From an uncultured Alistipes sp. (lineage in GTDB: Bacteria; Bacteroidota; Bacteroidia; Bacteroidales; Rikenellaceae): a DNA stretch of 26,908 nt. The stretch spans positions 1 through 26,908 of the forward strand of contig UQUQ01000032.1 in the NCBI GenBank assembly GCA_900544265.1. Reading direction: 5' to 3'. Made by a program: the position numbers and the translations under genes. The notes below the pieces were generated by a model that was not told where the DNA came from, ran no database searches, and saw only the letters and a program-made list of their open reading frames with translations. Shown here in pieces: positions 1 to 7,448 of the stretch. Positions within the stretch are counted from its first letter, which is position 1, and every line of letters starts with the position of its first letter.

Positions 1-286
1 TTATAAGTAGAGATTAGCTTTTTTAAGCGAAACTAACTACTGGTTATCAATCAATTATCAAACAAAAAAAGTTTGCCATTGCGGTTCAGGTCTTTTTTTG
101 TTATCGTCGGACCGCCGTCTGTGGCGGCCGGACCCGCTTCGGGGGCTGCCGGGAGGGTCGGATCTGCTCCGGAGGGGACAGTCGGGGATGCCGGGCAGCC
201 CCGGGCCGAAAGGGAGCTTCTGCCGGAGAAGTCGGGCCCGCGGTCGGTGCTTCGGGGGAGGGAGGGCCGTCCGGCTTTCGGATGGA
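1..286. other. Non-coding left edge: AT-rich tract then GC-rich low-complexity DNA
   Basis: I see no supportable gene here. Bases 1 to about 105 are clearly AT-rich, unlike the rest of the window. Bases from about 105 to 286 switch abruptly to very GC-rich sequence. On the minus strand that part stays open in one frame and would encode Pro/Ala/Gly/Thr-rich peptide without a plausible start or any recognised domain. The stretch lies directly downstream of the S24/S26-type peptidase gene, so it is the 3' side of that operon. It contains an A/T-arm inverted repeat at 61-102 and a GC-rich inverted repeat at 142-150 and 194-202 (GGGGCTGCC / GGCAGCCCC). It could be a 3' untranslated region, the remnant of a gene, or the edge of a genomic island. 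The sequence alone does not decide. Confidence 0.5.
61..102. repeat. Perfect 11-bp inverted repeat with A/T-rich arms
   Basis: The arms are AACAAAAAAAG (61-71) and CTTTTTTTGTT (92-102), separated by 20 bases. An RNA hairpin from these arms would be mostly A-U pairs and so weak. It could still act as a poor bidirectional terminator after the minus-strand operon, or be a protein binding site. Coincidence in AT-rich DNA cannot be excluded. Confidence 0.35.
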
Positions 287-736
287 TCAGCGGATGCCGA
301 GGTGCCAGAGGACGCGGAGGAGGAAGCGCCGCAGCCCCTCGGGCAGGGCGAGCCAGCAGCGCGAGAGCCGCTGCCAGCGTTTCCCGTCGCAGGAAAGGGT
401 GCGCCCCGAAGGGCGGATGACCTGCACGACACGGCCTGCGATGTCGGCGCGCGAGCACTCCTCGCGAAGGCGGTAGTTGCCGTCGCCCGCCAGCAGGAAG
501 CGCTCGCCGCGCCGTGCCACGATGCGGTGGAGTACGTGGCGCCCCTTGTAGCGGAAGAGCACGACGTCGCCCCGCTGCGGCTCCTCGCCTGCGCCGTATG
601 CGCGCACGACGACGCGGTCCCTGTCGTTGCGCAGCAGGGGGCGCATGCTGTGGCCCTTCATGCGGATCTGCACGGGCTGTCCCTCGGCGAGCACCGCCTC
701 CACCTGCTCGAAGAAGAGTTCGTTGGGCAGCAGCAT
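287..736 (-). CDS. S24/S26-family (signal-peptidase-like) peptidase
   Basis: This is a 149-residue protein of the S24/S26 serine peptidase fold. The motif KGHSMRPLL near residues 27-35 supplies the Ser nucleophile. It is followed by a hydrophobic strand (RGDVVLFRY), then VLHRIV, and then the LAGDGN segment typical of the family. A His stands where bacterial signal peptidase I has its general-base Lys, as in SipW/ER-type (S26B) enzymes. No convincing N-terminal membrane anchor is visible, so it may be cytoplasmic. The start at 736 is chosen because it lies 2 bases past the stop of the preceding HprK-like gene; longer readings run into other frames. Such peptidases in Bacteroidota are often found with HprK-like proteins and ABC exporters, which suggests a role in processing a peptide substrate. 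That role is inferred from context. Confidence 0.8.
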   Translation of the reverse strand: MLLPNELFFEQVEAVLAEGQPVQIRMKGHSMRPLLRNDRDRVVVRAYGAGEEPQRGDVVLFRYKGRHVLHRIVARRGERFLLAGDGNYRLREECSRADIAGRVVQVIRPSGRTLSCDGKRWQRLSRCWLALPEGLRRFLLRVLWHLGIR

Positions 737-738
737 GG

Positions 739-1740
739 TCAGCGGAGGTTTTCGTCGGGGAAGATCGTCGTGCAGGCCAGGCGGGCCGCTTCGGCGTCGG
801 GCAGGCATTCGAGGTGATAGACGGGCACGCGGCGGATGAGTTGCGAGATGATCTCGCAGATGCGGTCCTGCAGCCGCTCGTCGCGTGCGAAGGCCGGAGG
901 AGCCGACGGGATGAGGGCGCCGAGCGCCTCGAGGGTGCGCAGCCGCCGGATGGCGTTGCGGGGGGCCTGCGAGAGCCGCACGATGCCCGCGATGGGAAGC
1001 TCCACGTTGTGGTAGCAGGGGGTCTTGCCGCTCCACGGCGAGCCGCAGACGCGGGCTTCGTCACCGAGGATGCGGACGATGGGGCTGTCGTCGTTCAGCA
1101 GCCGGGCTCCGGGGATGTGCTCGCGCCACAGCCGCGTGTGGGTGCTCTTGCCCGTGCCGGACTCCCCGAGGAAGAGGACGCCGCGGCCGTGCCAGGCGAT
1201 CACCGAGGAGTGGAATGCCACGCTGTGGCGGCGCAGGGCCGCGAGGTTGAACATCGTCCAGAGTCCGAAGCGCAGCAGCGCCGGATCGTGGAGCGGGGTG
1301 AAGTCGGTCGTGACGTCGGGCATGTCGAACTGCTTGCGGAAGCGGGCCGGGGAGGAGCCGCTGCGCGGCGCCATTTCGAGCAGGTAGCCGGCGGCGTCGA
1401 TTCCGAAGCGGCAGTCGGCGTCGGCATCCGCGAAGTCGAAATTGTCCAACTCGCGGTAGTCGGCCTGTGCGGGCGGGCAGATGCCCGGGGCGAGCCGCAG
1501 CGCGGGGGTCGTATCCGCGATTGTCGCTCCTGCCGCGGGATCGGTCGTGTCGGCCGGTGTGGCCGCAGGGGGGACTGGTGTGGTCGCAGCCGGGTGTGTG
1601 CTTCCGGCGAGGAGGCCGTCGGCGCCTTTTGCGGCGCTCCCGGCGGCAAAGGTTTCGAGTGCCCGGGCGAAGTGCCCGCCCGGGAGGGTGTCGGGCAGTT
1701 CGATCGTAATGCCCGCGATGACGTATTTGCGGTATTTCAT
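739..1740 (-). CDS. HPr-kinase-like P-loop protein
   Basis: This 333-residue protein has a Walker A motif GESGTGKST at 192-200, preceded by a strand-turn-strand pattern (SVAFHSSVIAWHGRGVLFLG). It is followed by LLNDDSP at 214-220, which would place acidic metal-binding residues, and GSPWSGK at 233-239. This arrangement matches the HprK/PEPCK-like kinase fold. Related proteins occur in RiPP clusters, including the HprK-like kinase that phosphorylates a lasso peptide. Residues about 31-90 form an Ala/Pro/Thr-rich low-complexity segment between an N-terminal beta region and the kinase part, which looks like an insertion. The start overlaps the ABC exporter stop in an ATGA arrangement, so the two are translationally coupled. 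The substrate is unknown; a modifying kinase for an exported peptide is the best guess from context. Confidence 0.75.
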   Translation of the reverse strand: MKYRKYVIAGITIELPDTLPGGHFARALETFAAGSAAKGADGLLAGSTHPAATTPVPPAATPADTTDPAAGATIADTTPALRLAPGICPPAQADYRELDNFDFADADADCRFGIDAAGYLLEMAPRSGSSPARFRKQFDMPDVTTDFTPLHDPALLRFGLWTMFNLAALRRHSVAFHSSVIAWHGRGVLFLGESGTGKSTHTRLWREHIPGARLLNDDSPIVRILGDEARVCGSPWSGKTPCYHNVELPIAGIVRLSQAPRNAIRRLRTLEALGALIPSAPPAFARDERLQDRICEIISQLIRRVPVYHLECLPDAEAARLACTTIFPDENLR

Positions 1741-3476
1741 TTCTCTCCGAGTGTGATGATGCGGTTGCAGTATTCGAGCGAGGAGGCGCGGTGGGCGATC
1801 ACGACGATCGTCAGCCCCGCGTGGCGCGCGGCGATCGCGGCGATGGCGCGGTTGATCTCCTCCTCGGTGCGGTTGTCGAGCGCCGAGGTCGCCTCGTCGA
1901 AGAAGAGGACGTCCGACGCCCGGTAGAGGGCCCGGGCGATGCCGATGCGCTGGCGCTGCCCGCCCGAGAGGCGGCAGCCGCACTCCCCGATCGGGGTGTC
2001 GATCCCCTGCGGCAGCGAGGCGATGAAGTCGCCCAGTCGTGCCGCCTCGAGCGCTTCGAGCGCCCGTGTGCGGTCGATCTCCGCGGCGGGCGTGCCGAGG
2101 GCGACATTCTCGGCGAAGGTGCCGTCGCAGAGAAAGAGGTTCTGCGAGACGTAGCCGATGCGGTTCTGCCAGGCGCGGCGGTTGGCCGGCGTGAGGGGCG
2201 TGCCGTCGATCGTGATCTCGCCCGCCGTCGGGGTGTAGAGCCCCAGCAGCAGGTTGAAGAGTGTCGTCTTGCCCGCGCCCGAGGCGCCGCGGATGCCGAC
2301 CCGCTCGCCCTTGCGGATCGTGAGCGAGAGCCCCTCGAAGAGCGTGCGGTCGCCGTCCTCGAAGCGGAACGCGAGGTCGCGCACGGCGATCTCGTGCTCG
2401 AAGGGCAGCTTGTCGGTCGTGCGGCGTTCGGCCTCCGCGGTCGGAGGCTCCGGCCCCGTGACGCAGGCTTCGCGCAGGATGTCGATCGTATAGCGGTTGT
2501 AGCGGATCGTGGTCCACGACGAGAGGATGCCCCGCACGGAGGGCATGAGCCGCAGTGCCGCCACGGCGAAGATGCCGAAGAGCAGCTGCATCTGGCTGCC
2601 GTGCCCGATGCCGAAGGCGACGAGCAGCGCCATGCCGAGCGCCAGGGCGATCTCGGTGAAGGCCGGCGGGAGCAGCCCGATGGCCGTTTCGCGCAGGCGC
2701 GTGCGCACGACCTCGTCCATCGCGCGGTCGAACGAGCGGAGCATCTGCGGGAAGGCGGCGTTGATCTCGATGTCGGCATAGCCGCGGAAGGTCTCGACCA
2801 CCAGGCGCGACTTCTCGCGCTGGGCGCGGTTCTCTTCCTCGCCGTAGCGGTTGATGCGGTTGCGGATCAGTCCGTAGTAGAGCCACGTGCCGGGCAGGAA
2901 GACCGCGACGGCGAGCCCTGCGGCGAGCGGCGCGTAGATCGCCAACGCCGTGAAGAGCAGCACGAAGAGCATCGCCTCGGCGGCGATGGCGGCGGCGGGC
3001 TTGAGCACCCCGGCCGTGAAGGCGAGGCAGACGACGTTGACGTTGCGGGCCAGCACGGCGGAGTTCGAGCGTTTGATGAAGCCCAGGCCGCGGTCGTGGT
3101 AGGTGATGAAGAGCCGCCGCGAGAGCGTGCGGTAGAGGTCGTAGATGTAGCGCCGCTCGGTGCGTGCGAGCACGAGGTTCAGCAGCGACTTGAGGACAAT
3201 GACGGCGACGACGCCCCCGCAGACAGCCAGGGCGAAGCCGCGGGGCGACGAGATGCCCGAAAGGGCGTAGGCGCGGGCGAGGGGGCCGCTGCCTTCGAGT
3301 CCCGCCGGATCGAGCACCAGCACCAGCACGGGCAGCAGCACGGCCAGTCCCACGAGGTTGAGCAGCGCGCGCAGCAGCAGCGTCGCCGCAACGCGCAGCC
3401 CGCGGCGGCGGAACGGCGGCGGGATGATGTCGACGATGCCCCCGAGCGGGCGTTCGGTATGCGTGTTATGCTTCAT
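1737..3476 (-). CDS. ABC exporter, fused membrane and ATPase domains
   Basis: This is a 579-residue half-transporter. Hydrophobic segments around residues 27-56, 80-104, 160-195 and 265-310 form the exporter-type membrane domain. The nucleotide-binding domain follows: Walker A GASGAGKTT at 397-405, Q-loop YVSQN at about 442-446, signature LSGGQ at 503-507, Walker B VLFFDE at 523-528 with DEATSALD, and switch His562. There is no N-terminal C39 peptidase domain, so any leader cleavage would need a separate protease; the S24/S26-type peptidase two genes downstream is a candidate. The start (MKHNT) overlaps the last 11 bases of the addA-like gene. The transporter belongs to the lipid/peptide exporter class. 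The substrate cannot be read from the sequence. Confidence 0.88.
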   Translation of the reverse strand: MKHNTHTERPLGGIVDIIPPPFRRRGLRVAATLLLRALLNLVGLAVLLPVLVLVLDPAGLEGSGPLARAYALSGISSPRGFALAVCGGVVAVIVLKSLLNLVLARTERRYIYDLYRTLSRRLFITYHDRGLGFIKRSNSAVLARNVNVVCLAFTAGVLKPAAAIAAEAMLFVLLFTALAIYAPLAAGLAVAVFLPGTWLYYGLIRNRINRYGEEENRAQREKSRLVVETFRGYADIEINAAFPQMLRSFDRAMDEVVRTRLRETAIGLLPPAFTEIALALGMALLVAFGIGHGSQMQLLFGIFAVAALRLMPSVRGILSSWTTIRYNRYTIDILREACVTGPEPPTAEAERRTTDKLPFEHEIAVRDLAFRFEDGDRTLFEGLSLTIRKGERVGIRGASGAGKTTLFNLLLGLYTPTAGEITIDGTPLTPANRRAWQNRIGYVSQNLFLCDGTFAENVALGTPAAEIDRTRALEALEAARLGDFIASLPQGIDTPIGECGCRLSGGQRQRIGIARALYRASDVLFFDEATSALDNRTEEEINRAIAAIAARHAGLTIVVIAHRASSLEYCNRIITLGEK

Positions 3477-6400
3477 CGGTCACTTTTTCGATATTTCCGC
3501 GTTGGACGTACCAGAGGTACCCCTCGACGTCGGTGTAGCCCATTTGCCGCAGCAGGTCGCAGTATTCGCGGATCTGGCGGCGGTAGCGTGCCGCCTCGTG
3601 GCGGCCGAACTTGTAGTCGACGACGACGGCGCGCCGTCCGGCGGTCATCACGCGGTCGGGACGCCGGATCGTGCGCTCCCCGGCGGACGCTTCGGACGGG
3701 AGGATGATCTCCTGCTCGTTGCGCACGCGCTGCCACCCGCCGCCGAACCATTCGTGCACGACGGGGTGCTCGAGCGCCCGGGCGATCGTCTCGCGCAGGG
3801 TCTGCGCCTCGGCTTCGGAGAGCGTGCCGTCGGCCGTCATGCGCTCCACGGCGCGGCGGATCTGCTCCTCGTCGTCGGCCTGCTCGAAGGCGCGGTGCAT
3901 CAGGATGCCGAAGTTGCGCGGCGAGAGCTCCACCTCGTCCTCCTCCTCGAAGTAGCGCTGCGAAGGGAGCCGCAGCCGCAGGTCGGCCTGCGAGGTGGCG
4001 TAGCGCTCCAGCACGACGTGGCGGCCCCCCGAGGCGGTCCCCCGCTCGGCGACGGGTCCCGCGAACTCGCCGAACTCGAAGCGCTCGCCCCGCTCCGTGC
4101 AGCTGCAGCGCCCCTCGAGCCCGTCGAGCAGGGCGCGGTCGCCCTCCGTCGGGATGCTCTGCCGCAGCAGGGCCCCCACCGTGCGGGCGCTGCGCCGCGG
4201 CAGGAAGACGTGGAGCGACTCCTTGGCGCGCGTGAGCGCCACGTAGAGCAGGTTGATGTTGTCGACATGGGCGTAGACCTTCTCGCGGTAAAATTCCTCC
4301 GAGAAGCCCGATTCGGCCATCGACTGCCGGAACCGCACGGGTACGCACCCCGCGTCGGAGCCGTCGCCGCGGGCCGCCGCCCAGACGATGTTCGTGACGC
4401 CGCCCGCCTTCGGGTCGAGCTGCCACGAGCAGTAGGGGATCAGCACGGCGCTCTTTTCGAGCCCCTTGGCCTTGTGGACGGTCGTGATCTCGACGGCCGA
4501 GGCCGAGGCCTCGACGCTCAGCGAGCGGCCGCTGCCCGTAGAGTCCCACCATTGCAGCCAGAGCGGGATGTCGGCGATCTTCGACGAGCAGAAGGCGATG
4601 ATCTGCTCGTGCACGGCCTGCAGGTAGGCCGTCTGGCGCCGGTCGCCGGCGATGTCGTGGCGCATGACGATGCGCTCGAACGCCTCCTCGGGCGAGAGCA
4701 GGCGGATCGAGCGGAAGAAGGTGCGCTCCTCGTCGTCGAGCGGGCGGTCGAAGGCCCGGCCGAGGTAGTGGTTGTAGACGGCGCGGTGGAGCGAGTCGTT
4801 GGGGTTGAGTGCCAGACGCAGCGCCGCGGCGATGAACGAGGCGACGGGGGCATTGCCCACGACGAGCGCCTCCTGTGTCATGACGTCGAAGCGGTAGCGC
4901 TCCTCGGTGTTGCGGCGCTTGAACTCCAGCAGCTCGGCGGCGACCTTCGCCCCGTCCGTCGCCCCGCGCACGAGGATCATGATGTCGCCCGGGCGGAACC
5001 CGCGGTCGAGCAGCTCGCAGATGCGCTCGACGACGGGCGGGCGCTCGTCGAACGTCTCGACCGAGACGTAGCCCGGATGCGCCCCCGTGCGGCGCGGCTG
5101 CTGCGCATGGTCGCGGTAGGCGTCCGCGAGGGTGTTGGTGAGCTCGGCGGCCGTCTGCGGCGAGAGGTCGCCCCGCGCGGCGGCCTCGGAGAGCGTGCGG
5201 TTCAGCTCGTCGTTGTCGCTGCGGACGATGCGCTCGATGATGCGGTTGTTGAACTCCACGACCACGGGCAGACTGCGGTAGTTCTCCTGCAGGGCGACCA
5301 CCTGCGTGTCGGCCGCCCCGAGCGCCTCGCGGGCCGCACCGTGCAGCAGCCGCCAGTCGCCGCCGCGCCAGCGGTAGATCGACTGCTTGATGTCGCCGAC
5401 GAGCAGCACCGCGGTCTCGTCGGGCGCGGCCTGCGCCATGGCGTTGCGCAGCAGTGGCAGGAAGTTCTCCCACTCCTTGACCGACGTGTCCTGGAACTCG
5501 TCGATCATGAAGCGGTCGAAGCGGTTGCCGACCTTCTCGTAGATGAACGGCGCGTCGTTGTGGCCGATGAACTCCGAGAGGACGTATTTCGTTTCGGAGA
5601 GGAGCATCGTGTTCTGCGCGTCGCAGAGCTCCTGCACGCGCGCATAGAGGTCCGAGAGCAGGGCGAAGCTGCGGTAGTTCTCGCGCAGCAGGTCGCACGT
5701 GTTCCATAGCCGGACGTTGCGCTCGTAGAGCTCGCACAGGCGGCGCAGCAGGGGTTGCAGCTGCGGTCGGAGACGCTGCGACGGCGTCCCCGCCTTGCCC
5801 CAGCGCGCATCGTCCGTGCAGGCCGCCTCGACGCGGCTGCCGTAGCGGTCGGTCGAGCCTCCGGCCACGGCGTAGAACCACGCGGCAAAGCCCTTCTCCC
5901 TGTAGGGAAAGTCGGCGACGGAGCACCCCGCGGCGGCGATTATGCCGACGGCCTCCGCGGCCGTGCGGCGCAGCTCCTCGCGGCTGCGGGCCGCCTCGGC
6001 GCTCATGCGGCCGACGATGCGGCGCAGCTCCTCGCGCGGACGCGCCGCGGCGAGCGTTTCGCGGTTGCGCTCCTTGAAGAGCTCGGCGCCGAGCGTGAGG
6101 ATGCTCTCGCGGATGTCCCACTTGAGCCCCTCGTCGATGCGCTCCTGCACGAAGTCGCTCATCCAGCGCTGCAGTCCGCTGTCGGAGGCGATCTGCTCGA
6201 TGAGCGTGTCGGCCCCCTGCGCCAGCACGGGCGCCGTCTCGATCTCGACCGTGTAGTTCAGGTCGATGCCCAGCTCCTTGATGAAGGCGCGCAGGATGCG
6301 CTGGAAGAAGGTGTCGATGGTCAGTACCGTGAAGTGCGAATAGTCGTGCAGGATGTGCGAGCGCACCTCGCGGGCCCGGCGGCGCACCGTCGCGGCGTCC

Positions 6401-6633
6401 ATGCCGAGTTCACGGCAGAGCGGTTCGAGGTAGCTGCTCGCGGCACCCGACGCCAGGGCGTGGATCTCCTTCAGGATGCGCGTCTTCATCTCCTCGGTGG
6501 CCTTGTTGGTGAAGGTCACGGCGAGGATGTGGCGGTAGCGCGTCGGCTGCTCCACGGTGTCGTGCACGTATTTGTAGGCGAGCTGGTAGGTCTTGCCCGA
6601 CCCGGCGCTCGCATTCAGAATCTTCGCTCTCAC
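3466..6633 (-). CDS. addA: AddA-type UvrD/Rep helicase with C-terminal nuclease
   Basis: This large SF1 helicase-nuclease would unwind and resect double-strand breaks for recombination. From the N-terminus: Walker A ASAGSGKT at 8-15, VTFTNKATEEMK, LTIDTFFQRI, Walker B DEFQDTS, LLVGDIKQSIYRWRGGD, LQENYRS, TVHKAKGLE and NLLYVALTRAKE. These are helicase motifs I to VI in order. The C-terminus carries a PD-(D/E)XK nuclease signature, RPDRVM (D993) and VVVDYKFG at about 1003-1010 (D1006, K1008). The length of 1055 residues fits AddA. I prefer the GTG start at 6633, because homologues begin just before the ASAGSGKT loop. An ATG at 6693 would add 20 residues reaching across a promoter-like stretch. 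The gene is divergent from the AddB-like gene, and its 3' end overlaps the ABC exporter. Confidence 0.88.
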   Translation of the reverse strand: MRAKILNASAGSGKTYQLAYKYVHDTVEQPTRYRHILAVTFTNKATEEMKTRILKEIHALASGAASSYLEPLCRELGMDAATVRRRAREVRSHILHDYSHFTVLTIDTFFQRILRAFIKELGIDLNYTVEIETAPVLAQGADTLIEQIASDSGLQRWMSDFVQERIDEGLKWDIRESILTLGAELFKERNRETLAAARPREELRRIVGRMSAEAARSREELRRTAAEAVGIIAAAGCSVADFPYREKGFAAWFYAVAGGSTDRYGSRVEAACTDDARWGKAGTPSQRLRPQLQPLLRRLCELYERNVRLWNTCDLLRENYRSFALLSDLYARVQELCDAQNTMLLSETKYVLSEFIGHNDAPFIYEKVGNRFDRFMIDEFQDTSVKEWENFLPLLRNAMAQAAPDETAVLLVGDIKQSIYRWRGGDWRLLHGAAREALGAADTQVVALQENYRSLPVVVEFNNRIIERIVRSDNDELNRTLSEAAARGDLSPQTAAELTNTLADAYRDHAQQPRRTGAHPGYVSVETFDERPPVVERICELLDRGFRPGDIMILVRGATDGAKVAAELLEFKRRNTEERYRFDVMTQEALVVGNAPVASFIAAALRLALNPNDSLHRAVYNHYLGRAFDRPLDDEERTFFRSIRLLSPEEAFERIVMRHDIAGDRRQTAYLQAVHEQIIAFCSSKIADIPLWLQWWDSTGSGRSLSVEASASAVEITTVHKAKGLEKSAVLIPYCSWQLDPKAGGVTNIVWAAARGDGSDAGCVPVRFRQSMAESGFSEEFYREKVYAHVDNINLLYVALTRAKESLHVFLPRRSARTVGALLRQSIPTEGDRALLDGLEGRCSCTERGERFEFGEFAGPVAERGTASGGRHVVLERYATSQADLRLRLPSQRYFEEEDEVELSPRNFGILMHRAFEQADDEEQIRRAVERMTADGTLSEAEAQTLRETIARALEHPVVHEWFGGGWQRVRNEQEIILPSEASAGERTIRRPDRVMTAGRRAVVVDYKFGRHEAARYRRQIREYCDLLRQMGYTDVEGYLWYVQRGNIEKVTDEA

Positions 6634-6740
6634 TCTCCGAAAAGTCGTTTCAGGAGCTAAAATTACAAAACAAATCCCGAACGGCCGTGGCATTTGGGGA
6701 TATTTTCGTAAATTAGCAGACGAAAAAAATGCTTCCAGAG
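6634..6740. promoter_or_regulatory. Divergent intergenic region with candidate -7 elements
   Basis: This AT-richer gap must carry the start signals for both the addA operon (minus) and the GIN-domain/addB operon (plus). On the plus strand, TATTTTCG (6701-6708) and TAAATTAG (6709-6716) each differ by one base from the Bacteroidota -7 consensus TAnnTTTG. On the minus strand, TAATTTTA (complement of 6658-6665) is a similar near-match lying upstream of the GTG start at 6633. No good -33 TTG partner is seen at the usual 19-21 base spacing, so the exact sites are uncertain. Confidence 0.4.
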
Positions 6741-7445
6741 ATGAAAAAACTGTTTTTCAGCATCGTGATGATCGCCGCGGCACTCGGTGTCCGGGCGCAG
6801 CAGACGGCCCCGGCCGCCGCGGAGAAGAGCGAGTGGCTGCCGGCCTTTACGCGCATCGAGGCGAGCGGCGCGTTCGACGTGGTCTTCGAGCGCGTGCCCG
6901 ACAGCGAGGCCCCGAAGATCGTCTACGACACGAAGGGTTCCTATACGACGAAGTTCCGCGCCGAGGTCAAGGACCGCGTGCTCCACATCCGCGAGCGGAT
7001 CGACTCGCGCCGGCCCGAGCGCACGCAGGTGCGCGTCTGCTACAATACGCTCTCGTCGTTTGCGCTGACCGACGCGAAGGCGTCGCTTGCCGATACGCTG
7101 CGCCAGTCGCTGTTGGACGTCGCCCTTGCCGGCGGCGCCTCGCTCGAGGGGGCACTCGAGGTGCAGGACCTCGACATGAGCGTCTCGGATAAGGCCTCGG
7201 CCCTGCTCGGCGGCAGCGCCCGCTACCTGACGCTCCAGGCGTCGGGCGGCCAGGTCAACGCCGCGGAGCTGGAGACCATGTCGGCGCGCGTCAGCGCCCA
7301 GAGCAACGCCGAGGTGCGCGTGTGGGTCACGGACCGGCTCGAGGCACGGACCTCGACCGGGGCGGTACTCCGCTACAGGGGCGAGCCGGCCATTGTCCGG
7401 ACCGCGCTCAAGTTCATGGGCGGGGAGATCAAACCCCTGGAATAG
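6741..7445 (+). CDS. Secreted GIN-domain (DUF2807) protein
   Basis: This 234-residue protein has a Sec signal peptide: MKK, a hydrophobic run, then VRA before QQ at about residue 20. There is no lipobox Cys, so it is probably periplasmic rather than a lipoprotein. The mature part reads FTRIEASGAFDVVFER, then repeating short beta strands with small residues (ALAGGASLEGAL, LQASGGQVNAAEL, VSAQSNAEVRV). This is the right-handed beta-solenoid pattern of the putative autotransporter-adhesin head GIN domain (DUF2807), which is very common in Bacteroidota and of unknown function. The start at 6741 is chosen over an in-frame ATG at 6729 because the signal peptide begins there. The AddB-like gene starts 4 bases after its stop, so the two are probably cotranscribed despite unrelated functions. 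Confidence 0.8.
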   Translation: MKKLFFSIVMIAAALGVRAQQTAPAAAEKSEWLPAFTRIEASGAFDVVFERVPDSEAPKIVYDTKGSYTTKFRAEVKDRVLHIRERIDSRRPERTQVRVCYNTLSSFALTDAKASLADTLRQSLLDVALAGGASLEGALEVQDLDMSVSDKASALLGGSARYLTLQASGGQVNAAELETMSARVSAQSNAEVRVWVTDRLEARTSTGAVLRYRGEPAIVRTALKFMGGEIKPLE

Positions 7446-7448
7446 CCC

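Noticed and set aside
51..286. A small Pro/Ala-rich gene or peptide precursor downstream of the S24/S26-type peptidase
   Set aside because: The open frame has no start of its own in this stretch and no leader-like or core-like pattern, and the codons look like random GC-rich DNA. Kept only as an unexplained region.
739..2886. A single 715-codon minus-strand protein joining the exporter region to the HprK-like protein
   Set aside because: Its first half is the wrong frame of the ABC exporter. The true HprK-like start is the ATG at 1740, coupled to the exporter stop.
3358..5709. A 783-codon plus-strand open frame opposite addA
   Set aside because: The minus strand carries all the SF1 helicase motifs; the plus-strand translation is low-information and Arg/Val/Asp-rich.
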